From Brenneria sp. hezel4-2-4 (GTDB lineage: Bacteria > Pseudomonadota > Gammaproteobacteria > Enterobacterales > Enterobacteriaceae): 64,000 nt of DNA. The stretch covers positions 1-64,000 of the forward strand of contig NZ_JABJXS010000004.1 in assembly GCF_013155275.1 (NCBI RefSeq). Reading direction: 5' to 3'. Under the pieces are notes generated by a model that was not told the DNA's origin, made no database searches, and was given only the letters and a program-made list of their open reading frames with translations. This document shows positions 1 to 8,543 of this stretch, one piece after another. The number at the start of each line of letters is the position of its first letter. Within the stretch, counting starts at the first letter, position 1. Position numbers and translations under genes: made by a program.

Positions 1-47
1 TTCAGGGCAAAAGCAATTTGCTCTTCAGTACAGCGGATCTTTTTCAT
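1..47 (-). mobile_element. IS3-family transposase OrfA, N-terminal fragment cut by window edge
   Basis: Reading the minus strand from an ATG at 47 gives MKKIRCTEEQIAFAL before the window ends. This resembles the start of the short helix-turn-helix OrfA protein of IS3-family elements, which usually begins MKK-x-R-x-T-E-E-Q-I. A purine-rich stretch (AAAAAAGAGG) lies just upstream of the ATG. OrfA is normally the first of two overlapping frames, OrfB carrying the DDE catalytic domain; the rest lies outside the window. I could not place the element's terminal inverted repeat with certainty, although it should fall between 48 and about 120. Only 15 codons are visible, so the family call rests on a short motif. 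Confidence 0.6.
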
Positions 48-120
48 GGCCGGATTGCCTCTTTTTTAAGGAAAAGAAGGGCAGAAAACTCCAGTTTAGC
101 CTGGTCCTGTTTAATGGGAA

Positions 121-203
121 GAGATCACTTTTTGCTTTCCGTCAAAGTGGTAGAGCGGCTGCCAGTATTTCACGCCATCAGGATGTACCAGTAGATCAAT
201 CGC
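121..203 (-). pseudogene. remnant of a P4-type tyrosine integrase (N-terminal arm-binding part)
   Basis: The minus strand encodes, without a stop, a stretch containing LLVHPDGVKYW and, a few residues later, YHFDGKQK. This is the pattern of the N-terminal domain of P4-like phage and island integrases (LxVxPxGxKYWRxxYxFxGKxK). Upstream the similarity fades, and downstream it is cut within about 25 codons, close to where the neighbouring IS3-family element should end. What remains is therefore a gene scrap, probably split by that insertion. It suggests that a genomic island edge once lay here. The match is short and was judged by eye only. Confidence 0.45.
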
Positions 204-383
204 GAAGCAATGAACAGGATGCGATAAAGGATTTAATATTTATCTTTGGTATTGGCAAGAACGCATTGCTGGATGAATCACTTTCACACAGTATTTTATT
301 TATCTCTTCAATAGACAATAATTTAGTACTCCGGAGTGAACACTAACTATCCAAAATGTGATGGCGGATATTGTATCGGCTGG

Positions 384-401
384 CTAATACCGCAGTATTA
401 G
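384..401. promoter_or_regulatory. inverted repeat upstream of the LysR gene
   Basis: A perfect 7-base inverted repeat, CTAATAC and GTATTAG around the loop CGCA, is followed by a run of T at 413-419. It contains a T-N11-A core of the type bound by LysR proteins, so it could be an autoregulatory operator. It could also be a weak terminator for anything transcribed from the island side. A second perfect palindrome, GATTGTACAATC, lies at 520-531, 63 bases before the LysR start codon. The rest of the 204-593 spacer shows no gene. Confidence 0.3.
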
Positions 402-593
402 TCTCTATAGGATTTTTTTAGCGCAACCCGGGCCAAACGTTGCCGGACTTCGTAACCATACGGATTTTCCGCATCAGGCGTCGTCCGATTGTCGGTTTGT
501 GATATTTGTCGATTGACCGGATTGTACAATCTGGACTGAGAGCCCTGCGGGGGATCTACTATCTAAAACAGTTAGTTAACAGAAGATCTTACT

Positions 594-1511
594 ATGGAAT
601 TTCGTGATATTAAATATGTGTTAATGGTCGCAGAAGAAAAGAGTTTTTCTAACGCGGCGCAAAGACTCTTTATTACTCAGCCGTCGTTGAGCCAATCCAT
701 CGCCCGCATCGAGGAATCACTGGGGGTAAAATTGTTTGATCGCAGCAGAAAGCCTTTAATGCTGACTTTCGCCGGGAAGCAATTTCTTGAAATGGCTTAT
801 CAGATTTTAAATTATGAAAAACAACTTCATAAGAAGATGAAGGACATAGCCGATTTAAAAAATGGAAATATCACCGTTGGCATTTCTCAATTCCGGGGAA
901 AGTACTTTTTCCCCAAAGTGCTTCCGATTTTCTATAATAAATACCCCGGCATAACAGTTTCTATTTATGAAAATAATGCATCAAAACTTGAAAGTGCTGT
1001 ACTTACTGGTGATATAGATTTTTGCGTGGAAATTTTACCGGTAAAAAACAACGATCTAACCCATTCTCTTATCAATAAGGAAAGGCATTTAATCGTATTG
1101 CCCCGCGATCATCCTGTTAACAGTAAGTATAAAGTCAATAGTTCTGTTGATTCATATCCCTCAATCAATCTGGTTGATTTACAAAATGAGCCGTTTATTT
1201 ATCTTCTTCCGGATTCTCAATCCAGAATCCAGCTCACAAATTTCTTTAAAAAACAAAAATTTACACCCAAACAAATCATTGAGGTCAGAAGCATGGAAAC
1301 GGCCCACGCGTTAGCCGTCGCCGGCATAGGCGTTGCGTTCGTATCGGAAGTGATCATTCCTTACTGCAATCCCGAATTTCGCGGAAAATATTATATATTA
1401 AACGGCTGTGTGCCTGATCAATTGCAAGTGGGGTTTGTTTATAGAAAAAATGCTTATCTGTCTAAAGATGTATTTTCTTTTTTTTCAACGGTAAAAAGTA
1501 TTTACAGGTAA
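594..1511 (+). CDS. LysR-family transcriptional regulator
   Basis: A 305-residue protein of standard LysR length. Residues 1-60 form the winged helix-turn-helix: MEFRDIKYVLMVAEEKSFS, then AAQRLFITQPSLSQSIARIE as recognition region, followed by LGVKLFDRS. Residues from about 90 on are the periplasmic-binding-protein-like effector domain. The gene converges with the DcuC-like transporter and dehydratase genes to its right. By analogy with such arrangements it probably senses the substrate or product of that pathway and acts at the promoter upstream of 4309; this is inference. Base composition is AT-richer than most of the window, as often seen for horizontally acquired accessory regulators. The inducer cannot be read from sequence. 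Confidence 0.9.
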   Translation: MEFRDIKYVLMVAEEKSFSNAAQRLFITQPSLSQSIARIEESLGVKLFDRSRKPLMLTFAGKQFLEMAYQILNYEKQLHKKMKDIADLKNGNITVGISQFRGKYFFPKVLPIFYNKYPGITVSIYENNASKLESAVLTGDIDFCVEILPVKNNDLTHSLINKERHLIVLPRDHPVNSKYKVNSSVDSYPSINLVDLQNEPFIYLLPDSQSRIQLTNFFKKQKFTPKQIIEVRSMETAHALAVAGIGVAFVSEVIIPYCNPEFRGKYYILNGCVPDQLQVGFVYRKNAYLSKDVFSFFSTVKSIYR

Positions 1512-1537
1512 TGCCGGTTTATCTGCCGACGGCATTA
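1509..1537. terminator. candidate bidirectional terminator hairpin
   Basis: TAATGCCG and CGGCATTA form a perfect 8-base stem around a 13-base loop, overlapping the stop codon of the LysR gene. No long T run follows on the plus strand, so termination strength is uncertain. It sits between convergent genes. The rest of the spacer up to 1744 (about 200 bases) shows no convincing gene. Confidence 0.35.
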
Positions 1538-1744
1538 ATCCTGATTTTCAGCCCCAGCCACCTGCCGTCCCTGGCGCCATTCATCACAATATTAATAATT
1601 TTCTTTTTACCGAACTTATGGGCGTAGTAATAGCCGTAATACCGTGAAAATACCATGACAGTTCTGATAGAGATAGTGCTTAACTTTACGAAAATAATTA
1701 TTTTTCTGGCGGTAACGGCCCTGGAGTTGGCAAAGTCACCCTTA

Positions 1745-2998
1745 TTACATTAATGTAAACAATACGATAAATGCCGCAATGATCGTTGGAATCATATTAC
1801 GTTTACTAATTTCTATAGGATTAACGCCCGCAATTTTAGCCAGAATAATTGCCGCCGGACATACCGGTGACATTGTGCGCCCTAAAGCGGCCCCGATTTG
1901 AACCATGGATCCCATTTCGATAATACCATAGCCGAAACTCGGGGCGTGTGGTGTTACGGCTCCATTAAAAGCAAGTGCCGCCGCATTTCCCGTGCCTGAT
2001 ATGGCCGCTATAATAAAAGGACCAAACGCCGCCGAGAATTTGGCCAGTTGCTGCGAACTTTTCATTATATCCAGCAACTCGTCAACCAGACCAATGGCCT
2101 GCATCCCCTGAATAAACATTGCGGCGGAAGCGATAATGCCGACGACATCGCAGAAACCATCCCCCATTCCGCGGAAGAACTGCTTTGTCATCTCTTTTAA
2201 ATGCCGTCGGGTAATAATAAACCCTAACGCGGTTCCCAAGATCATTGCCTGAGGCACTGTAAATTCAGGTATCAACTGAACCTGTTTACTGCCTAAAACT
2301 AAAATAACAATCGGGACGACAGGTATAAAGGAAAATAAATAATTGACCTTGTTTTTTTCAATTTCCCCATCTTTACTGACTGAAGGGCTGCTTCCCACGC
2401 CTTCTTTTTTTACATAAGCAATCACCATTAAAATCAATGCGGCGGCAACAGCAGCAACTAATACCTGTCTGGAAAAGGTCGAGATAACGGTCATGACATC
2501 CACCCCAGCCATTTCAGCTACCTGAGGGTTAAACATCAGGCCGGGACTCATGACGCTCCCCCATGTTCCTAAAAACACAGCGCTGCCGGCCATTGCCGGA
2601 CGAACACCTGCGGCCAGCAAAGTAGGAATTAAAAGTGTTCCTACGGCAGCAGCAACGCCAGCCGCGCTTGGTATAGCAATATTCAGGAAAAATGTGGATA
2701 AAACAGCACCGGGAATAATAATTAACGGCACTTTCTTTAACAAATTCGTCATAAAAGTAATCAGATGTTTGCTACAGCCTGTATAGTCCATTACGTAGCT
2801 GAAGCCCATGACTGTGCAAATTGTTGGCACCAGACCGGGATTGGTTAACTCTTTGACAAAGGCATTGACCGCACTGACAACATTTCCCCCGAGTAATGCC
2901 ATAACTGCGCCGGAAATAATTAGCACTAATCTGGTTTCATAATTTTTTATGATAAAATAAAATGTTGCAATAATAATAAGAATACCAGCCCATATCAT
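1745..2998 (-). CDS. DcuC-family anion transporter (C4-dicarboxylate/sugar-acid permease)
   Basis: A 417-residue very hydrophobic protein with roughly ten to twelve membrane segments and the glycine/alanine-rich loops of the DcuC superfamily, for example IPSAAGVAAAVGTLLIPTL near residues 110-130 and SGTGNAAALAFNGAVTPHAP near 330-350. I chose the ATG at 2998 because AAGGAG lies about 9 bases upstream; the frame stays open to 3100 but the added segment is charged and unlike a permease start. E. coli DcuC is 461 residues and exchanges dicarboxylates anaerobically. Here the neighbour is an acid-sugar dehydratase, so the substrate may be an aldonate or related acid. The protein sits in the inner membrane and is probably co-transcribed with the dehydratase (195-base gap). 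Confidence 0.8.
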   Translation of the reverse strand: MIWAGILIIIATFYFIIKNYETRLVLIISGAVMALLGGNVVSAVNAFVKELTNPGLVPTICTVMGFSYVMDYTGCSKHLITFMTNLLKKVPLIIIPGAVLSTFFLNIAIPSAAGVAAAVGTLLIPTLLAAGVRPAMAGSAVFLGTWGSVMSPGLMFNPQVAEMAGVDVMTVISTFSRQVLVAAVAAALILMVIAYVKKEGVGSSPSVSKDGEIEKNKVNYLFSFIPVVPIVILVLGSKQVQLIPEFTVPQAMILGTALGFIITRRHLKEMTKQFFRGMGDGFCDVVGIIASAAMFIQGMQAIGLVDELLDIMKSSQQLAKFSAAFGPFIIAAISGTGNAAALAFNGAVTPHAPSFGYGIIEMGSMVQIGAALGRTMSPVCPAAIILAKIAGVNPIEISKRNMIPTIIAAFIVLFTLM

Positions 2999-3193
2999 AA
3001 TTTTATTCTCCTTAATATAATTGCATTGGTTTTTATTGTTGGCTTTACCTGGTTTTGCAAATCGGCGGATTATTCGACGCCATGCAAAATCTCCGTGCAA
3101 CGCAGGGCCATTTTTATGTGGTCAATTTTATTACTATTATGCGAGAGTAAAACAGCATGGACATTCGTCAGATTATTTTATTTTTAGGTAACC

Positions 3194-4309
3194 TTATTTT
3201 ATATCGCATTTATCGAAGTCCCATTCCCAGTCACAATATGGAGCCGTTTCTCTAACATCATCCCGCAGCTCAACACCAAGTCCCGGACCTTCCGGCACCA
3301 TTAAGTAGCCATTCTCAATTTTAAACGGCGTGGTTATCTCTTTTTGAATCTTCTCCCATTCACTTGTAATAGGACACATTTCCATTACTTCAAAATTAGG
3401 TATTGCGGCGGCCAGATGCAGACTACCGGCAAGATTAATGCTGCCAGTAGCAACATGCGGAATAACATTTACATAATGACTTTCCGCAATTGCTGCGGCT
3501 TTTTTACAACCGGTAATGCCCGCCATAACACAAATGTCCGGCCGAATAAAACTAACGCTTTCCTCCCGAAGCAGCATATCAACATCCTGAATGCAGAAAC
3601 TGCGCTCTCCGGCACTGATCGGTGTTTTAGTTTTACGCGTTATTTCTTTTAGCGATAAATAATTTTCATAATTAATAGGATCCTCGAAGAAGAGAAGATT
3701 GCAGTCTTCTACTATCCTCAGCAGAGTAATACTTTCATGCGGCTGTAACGCACGATGAATTTCGCAACCAATATCCATATCCAGACCAACAGCTTCACGC
3801 ACGGCATGAATCATATCGCTCATTGCTTTCATCTGGCGCGCGTAAGTACCGGTGGCCTCCCTGATGTTGGTTGGATTTAAACGAATGCAGGTATATCCTT
3901 CCGCCTGTAGCTTTATCGCTGATTCAACGCTCTCCTCAATGGTTTTGCCATTCACAACGCCCCATAAACGAATTTTCTTGCGCACGGCGCCGCCTAACAG
4001 CTCATAAATAGGGGCATTATAAAACTTACCCTTGATATCCCACAAAGCAATGTCAATGGCGGAAATCGCGCTGCCGACAACCGTGCCGCCGAATTTAAAC
4101 CGGTTATATAACTCGCTTCCGATATATTCTATCCGCATCGGATCCTGACCAATCAACGGTTTTGCCATGCGGGCAACAGCGCCGGCCACCGCTTCCCTGA
4201 AGCCCCAGTTCCCGCCTTCGCCTGTGCCGATAATACCTTCGTCAGTGTACACTTTTACGAATAAGCGGCGAGAGCCTGTTAAAATAGATTCAACTTTTGT
4301 GATCTTCAT
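3194..4309 (-). CDS. enolase-superfamily dehydratase, galactonate-dehydratase-like
   Basis: A 371-residue mandelate racemase/muconate lactonizing enzyme-type protein: capping domain at residues 1-115, then a TIM barrel. The metal and catalytic positions line up with D-galactonate dehydratase without gaps. They are Glu183 in CEIHR (Asp in GalD), Glu209 in FFEDP, Glu235 in SAGER, with His185 and His285 (IPHVATGS) as the candidate acid/base pair. Such enzymes remove water from aldonic acids to give 2-keto-3-deoxy acids. The Asp-to-Glu change at ligand one and the pairing with a DcuC-type rather than a major-facilitator-type transporter mean the substrate may not be galactonate. First gene of the minus-strand unit; regulated probably by the LysR protein at 594. 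Confidence 0.85.
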   Translation of the reverse strand: MKITKVESILTGSRRLFVKVYTDEGIIGTGEGGNWGFREAVAGAVARMAKPLIGQDPMRIEYIGSELYNRFKFGGTVVGSAISAIDIALWDIKGKFYNAPIYELLGGAVRKKIRLWGVVNGKTIEESVESAIKLQAEGYTCIRLNPTNIREATGTYARQMKAMSDMIHAVREAVGLDMDIGCEIHRALQPHESITLLRIVEDCNLLFFEDPINYENYLSLKEITRKTKTPISAGERSFCIQDVDMLLREESVSFIRPDICVMAGITGCKKAAAIAESHYVNVIPHVATGSINLAGSLHLAAAIPNFEVMEMCPITSEWEKIQKEITTPFKIENGYLMVPEGPGLGVELRDDVRETAPYCDWEWDFDKCDIK

Positions 4310-4838
4310 TCATTTTTCCTTTATGAAAATATTATCGAAATATAGAGCACTTAACATATTCGAGATATTCGCGCATAATTCAGGATTTTTTTAATGATAA
4401 ATAGTGAGATAACAGCCAATAATTCCGCCGTAAATCTCTAAAAATTTCGCCTCATTGGCTATTTATTTGGACTATCGCACTCTATAAATAATAATTCAAA
4501 TTGGAAATTACATATAATATTATAGGTTTTGATTATACTTCATTTTAAATAGCTATTTTGGGTTCCCTTCTTAATAGGGAGGGTCATGTAATAAACAGTT
4601 TTTATTAAGTGATATGAGTAAGGAAATTACTGGATCGGTATCAACCGGGAATACCGACTAGCCGCCCAAATGCGATATGGCCTGGCTCCCACCAACAGCG
4701 ACACAACCGGCTCCGGCCGGTTGTGTCGTTTCTACGGCCATACTCAATAAAGATGAAATTATCGATTAGGTTTAATTGATATAAACTTGGCGGATAAATC
4801 GATTATTTTATTCTCTTTGAGTATGTTCAATCGAAGGA
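4310..4838. other. AT-rich spacer, possible promoter region and small reading frame
   Basis: This 529-base gap holds the likely promoter of the dehydratase-transporter pair on its left side; the stretch 4310-4560 is strongly AT-rich. On the plus strand a start-stop pair ATGTAA at 4586 follows the ribosome-site-like AGGGAGGG. A 15-codon frame beginning ATGAGTAAGGAAATT starts at 4614 and ends with TAG just before a strong hairpin (listed separately). No longer gene is seen on either strand. Whether the small frame is translated cannot be judged here. Confidence 0.4.
4699..4728 (+). terminator. strong hairpin with short T run (plus strand)
   Basis: CGACACAACCGGC pairs perfectly with GCCGGTTGTGTCG over 13 bases around the loop TCCG, followed by TTTCT on the plus strand. 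The geometry is that of an intrinsic terminator. Its orientation favours a plus-strand transcript, yet both flanking annotated genes are on the minus strand. It may also stop read-through from grxB. Confidence 0.55.
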
Positions 4839-5474
4839 TCACATCGCCCGATCGCTCAGCAGATCAACCTTACTTGTCTTGGCGATATGCTCAATGTAAC
4901 TGGCGACATTCGGCCCGAAGCTAACGCCTTTAACAATGGTCAGCGAGCGGAGAACCGGGAACAGAATAAAATCGGTGGTGGAGATATCCCGTTTATTGGC
5001 CAGCAGAGGTTCAAGCTCGGCGAGTTTTTGCCGGACATCAGCGACCAATGCGGGAGTATCGGCAATGAGCGCGTCCAGATCGCCAAAGGCCTTTTCTTCC
5101 CGCAGTAAATAAGCCGAGCGCGCTTGCGGGGTAGATAGCTCTTTAAACTCAGATCGGGTGAAGCGCGGAACGGCCAGTTTGAAAACCGCCCCGGAGGCTG
5201 CCTTGCACCATTCTTCAATGACGGGATCCGCGGGTTTATCCGCCAATAACGGCGTTTTCAGGCTGTCTACATAATGAACGATATCCATACTTTCCGGCAT
5301 AAAGCCGCCATCGTCTTTCTGCAAAATAGGCACGACTTTGCGTCCGACCATTCGGGTTGGGGTTTCAACGTCGCCCTCCATAATAACGGACAGTTCAAAT
5401 GGCAATTCTTTCAGACCGAAAATCATTCTGGCTCTGACGCAAAACGGGCAATGCTCATAGATGAAAAGTTTCAC
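4839..5474 (-). CDS. grxB: glutaredoxin 2
   Basis: A 211-residue protein closely matching E. coli GrxB (215 residues). It has an N-terminal thioredoxin fold with the redox motif CPFC at residues 9-12 (CPYC in E. coli), the segments TPTRMVG, VPILQKDD and MPESMDIVHYVD for glutathione binding, and an all-helical C-terminal domain like glutathione transferases. It reduces mixed glutathione disulphides in the cytoplasm. The start is GTG at 5474: AGGAG lies 6 bases upstream and the protein then begins (M)KLFIYEHC as in the family; the open frame upstream to 5510 is not conserved. Single gene, downstream of the first Tad operon on the same strand. Confidence 0.95.
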   Translation of the reverse strand: MKLFIYEHCPFCVRARMIFGLKELPFELSVIMEGDVETPTRMVGRKVVPILQKDDGGFMPESMDIVHYVDSLKTPLLADKPADPVIEEWCKAASGAVFKLAVPRFTRSEFKELSTPQARSAYLLREEKAFGDLDALIADTPALVADVRQKLAELEPLLANKRDISTTDFILFPVLRSLTIVKGVSFGPNVASYIEHIAKTSKVDLLSDRAM

Positions 5475-5599
5475 AGTTGACTCCTGGGTGACGTAAAACG
5501 GCGGGATCATTGTTTTGTCCCGCGCTTTCCAAAAACGATGTCACCAGAGTAATACCAGCGATGGGCGTCGGTAAAGAAAATGCATCCGTCACCGGCCTC

Positions 5600-7390
5600 T
5601 CATTTACTGAGCCGCAGTTCGGTTCGTGAGTTGGCGATGCTGGCGAACGCCGCCGACAGATGGTTCACGTTGGAAGCATCAAAATAATAACCGCCCGCGC
5701 CGCTGGAGCAGTTCTGCATCAGCGTTTTCGTCGCCTCACTCACGCTGTCGCCCAGCACCACCGTGTAAATTTTAATACCCTCTTGCTTCATCCTGGTACA
5801 GAGCGTGGCGGTTAACTTATTCATAGCGGCGTTATCCATTTTCTCTCCGTACGGCTGTATCGCCGTGCCGCCGCTTCTTATTTCGGCGATGGAACCTACC
5901 CGCAATGAGGTAAAATCAACGCTGTTGGCATACTTATAAGACGAAAGCAGGTGATTATCGTCGTTCAGTTTTTCGATATAAGCGCTGTAAGAGTCGTCCT
6001 CTGCTTCAGACCAGGCGCTATTACCGTCTTTTCGTACCTGATATTTGAAGTGAACGGCATACTCCACGGCAATGTCTTTTTCGCCATCGATGGTGACGCC
6101 GGCGTCAAGCTGGTTATTGCCGTCGGTCAGCAGAACCACGGCTTTATCCAGGTTGATAGACTTATCGCGAGGCTTTTGTCCGTCTCCCCAGCCTGAGCGC
6201 CAGCCGGGTTCCAACATGCGCCATGACCAGAGCAACCCTAATGGAATAATGGTGCGCCCATCGTCAACCATGTCGCCGATTTTTTGTTCCAGCGCCGCTT
6301 TATTGTCGGTCAGAAACAGCATTTCCCGGCTAGAGGGACAATTATCATGGCGGACATTTTTTTGTATATAGTCAGGATTGAAAGCGAATTGCGGCACGAT
6401 ATTGCCGTTACTATCGATGTCGGCGCGAATACTGCGAGGGCCGGTAATCTGCGGTGCAAAAGCAGGAAAAATGCGATATTCCGCCACCGCCTTGCCGCCG
6501 TTTCTTTGCCTCTCATAGCGGGCTTTCAGCTGTGCGGTGGTAATTAGATGGTTATCGGGCGCGCTGAGGGTCGCGACGGTGATCAGCGGTTCAAATCGTC
6601 CCGGTAATCCCGGCTCGGCCGCAAACGTATCGCCAACATACGGTTCCACCAGGCAACCCGCCCAATTTATGTTGCTGGCGATATAAGGGGATTTTTGCGC
6701 CGACGGCGACAGCCAGTGTGCCTTATCTCTACCAACGTAGACGGTATCGGCAAACGGCACGATACCGATAGCGACATCACTGTCGCCGTTACGGCTATCT
6801 TGCAACAGCGACGCGACCAAGTTTTTCGACGCCGCTTTCAATGCATCGATTTTTTTCGGATTGCCCTGCCCCATCGAACCGGTATTATCCAGCGCCAGCA
6901 CCATTTCCAGATCGCCTCTGCGGCGCACCGCTTCATTCGCCACCGATAAATTAAAGGACGTTCTCTCCATCATCCCGGTGGTCAGCAACGGAAGCGTACC
7001 GCTGGCCGACATCTGTACCAATTGTGCGCCGATTGCGCCCTGTCCGGTATTCCCCGTTGCGTAATCGATCTTCAGCGACTCAGGCGGGATCCGGCTGCCG
7101 AGAAAACCCTGCGGCATATTGCTGTGAAAATAGCCGGCGGCGTCGGCGCGCCAGCGGGTTTCATGGTCGGAACCGACCTCCGGGGTAAATTTTTCCAGAT
7201 TACGTCCGGCGGAAATCGCCGCCGCATCCAGCGCATTTTGCAACTTGCCCTGCGCCAGGCTGTAGCGAATAAAATCAATCGATCCCAGCAACATAAACAA
7301 GATCACCGGAAAACAAAGCAGATAGGTCACCGTTACCGCGCCGCGCTGTTCGTGCAGGAGTTTGTGAATAAATAATCGGAGTGTGGTCAT
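5600..7390 (-). CDS. tadG: TadG-like protein with von Willebrand A domain (Tad locus 1)
   Basis: About 596 residues. Residues 15-45 form a TadE/G-type hydrophobic segment (GAVTVTYLLCFPVILFMLLG) that anchors the protein in the inner membrane or serves as a pseudopilin-like signal. A von Willebrand A domain starts near residue 155 with the metal site DNTGSMG (a DxSxS variant) and later VVLLTDGNN. The long middle insert typical of TadG is present. Tad minor proteins of this type are needed for Flp pilus formation or anchoring. Start uncertain: ATG 7390 has AAGG 11 bases upstream; ATG 7408, next to the stop of the preceding gene, would add six residues. Last gene of the operon. Confidence 0.85.
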   Translation of the reverse strand: MTTLRLFIHKLLHEQRGAVTVTYLLCFPVILFMLLGSIDFIRYSLAQGKLQNALDAAAISAGRNLEKFTPEVGSDHETRWRADAAGYFHSNMPQGFLGSRIPPESLKIDYATGNTGQGAIGAQLVQMSASGTLPLLTTGMMERTSFNLSVANEAVRRRGDLEMVLALDNTGSMGQGNPKKIDALKAASKNLVASLLQDSRNGDSDVAIGIVPFADTVYVGRDKAHWLSPSAQKSPYIASNINWAGCLVEPYVGDTFAAEPGLPGRFEPLITVATLSAPDNHLITTAQLKARYERQRNGGKAVAEYRIFPAFAPQITGPRSIRADIDSNGNIVPQFAFNPDYIQKNVRHDNCPSSREMLFLTDNKAALEQKIGDMVDDGRTIIPLGLLWSWRMLEPGWRSGWGDGQKPRDKSINLDKAVVLLTDGNNQLDAGVTIDGEKDIAVEYAVHFKYQVRKDGNSAWSEAEDDSYSAYIEKLNDDNHLLSSYKYANSVDFTSLRVGSIAEIRSGGTAIQPYGEKMDNAAMNKLTATLCTRMKQEGIKIYTVVLGDSVSEATKTLMQNCSSGAGGYYFDASNVNHLSAAFASIANSRTELRLSK

Positions 7391-7409
7391 GGCTGCTGCC
7401 GCCTTCATA

Positions 7410-8057
7410 CTATTCAGACTCAATACGTAACGGGATAAAGCGCGGGCGATAAAATACCCGGCTGACGATTTGCCGTTCAGCGCCGAGCGCCCGCCAAAAT
7501 GTCGAGCCAATCGCAAACGGGGTGTAGTGATAAAAGACTTCCACCACAATGGCCGCATCGCCGACCTCGGCCTGCGGGAAGCCCGCCGGCGGGGCCAACC
7601 GCGAAACCGGAACGCGGCTGTTGCCGCTGCCCTTAAAAATTTTCGACGGCCTTTCCGGTATCGTTTGCCAGACAGCCTCGCCGTTGGCCTCTTCCGCGGT
7701 ATAGAAACTAATCACTAAACCGCCATTGCGTTGATAATCGAGCGGGGTCATCAAATCCGGCGCAATGGTCTGATAGGTACAAATATCATCCGCCAAACGG
7801 CACCCATTGCCGTCTTTCAGTTCACGCTGCATCGACAAGCTGTTGGCCACCATAAATGCCGCGCGATCCACCACCGCCGCCGTTCGAAAATAGTGGTATA
7901 GCTCCCACGCCCCAATGATCAGAAACACCGCCAGGGGAATAATCAGCGCCGCTTCGATCGCCACCACGCCACGGCAGTTTCGCCCGACACGCCACAACGC
8001 CGCCTGCGCCACACGTTGCCGCAGATAACCACAGATATTCATCGCTCGCTGTCTCAT
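7410..8057 (-). CDS. tadF: TadF-like minor pseudopilin (Tad locus 1)
   Basis: 215 residues with a single N-terminal membrane helix after a short basic segment: CRGVVAIEAALIIPLAVFLIIG near residues 28-50. The GVVAIEAAL stretch is the TadE/F-type prepilin-like motif, with the conserved Glu a few residues after the cleavage-site glycine. The remainder is a periplasmic domain. The start overlaps the tadE stop as ATGA, indicating translational coupling. Such proteins are processed by the TadV prepilin peptidase and form minor components of the Flp pilus machine. The split between TadE and TadF names rests on gene order. Confidence 0.8.
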   Translation of the reverse strand: MRQRAMNICGYLRQRVAQAALWRVGRNCRGVVAIEAALIIPLAVFLIIGAWELYHYFRTAAVVDRAAFMVANSLSMQRELKDGNGCRLADDICTYQTIAPDLMTPLDYQRNGGLVISFYTAEEANGEAVWQTIPERPSKIFKGSGNSRVPVSRLAPPAGFPQAEVGDAAIVVEVFYHYTPFAIGSTFWRALGAERQIVSRVFYRPRFIPLRIESE

Positions 8058-8539
8058 GGTTCGTTCTGAATCAGGATCACGCGTTCAAAACGCATTCTGT
8101 TATAGCCCAGCCAGAAGAGAAATCCCGTCAGGCCGGGGCGATCAAAACCCAGCCGATAGATCACCATATCGCCCCGCTTGCCGGCGTCACATACCGGCTG
8201 ATAGTTTTCGTCGTTCAGATCGCTGAACTGATTATCTTCCCCGGGGGTGTAGATCCTGGCATCAACATATATCGCCTTTTCGCTGCTGACCCAGGTCGAT
8301 AGCGTGTTTTTCATTACGCCGCGCACCGCCTGTCGACAATCCCCCTCAATACCGATGCGCCCCATCCGCGCCACCCGATTGGCGGCAATATCCAGATGCG
8401 CATCGGCCAGCATGATGAAAGCCACTTCAACGGCAATAAACACCACCGCAAACAACAACGGCGCCACCAGCGCGAACTCCAGCGCGCTAACGCCGCGCGG
8501 ATTACGGCGCAACAGACGGAACAGGGTTAACGCTTTCAT
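8054..8539 (-). CDS. tadE: TadE minor pseudopilin (Tad locus 1)
   Basis: 161 residues. Residues 12-40 read NPRGVSALEFALVAPLLF, the canonical TadE prepilin-like motif: Gly/Val cleavage site with Glu five residues further on, leading into a hydrophobic helix. A short periplasmic domain with two cysteines follows. The ATG at 8539 has GAGGTG five bases upstream, overlapping the end of tadD. It is expected to be cleaved by TadV and to act in pilus initiation. It is coupled to tadF downstream by an ATGA overlap. Confidence 0.88.
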   Translation of the reverse strand: MKALTLFRLLRRNPRGVSALEFALVAPLLFAVVFIAVEVAFIMLADAHLDIAANRVARMGRIGIEGDCRQAVRGVMKNTLSTWVSSEKAIYVDARIYTPGEDNQFSDLNDENYQPVCDAGKRGDMVIYRLGFDRPGLTGFLFWLGYNRMRFERVILIQNEP

Positions 8540-8543
8540 CGCA

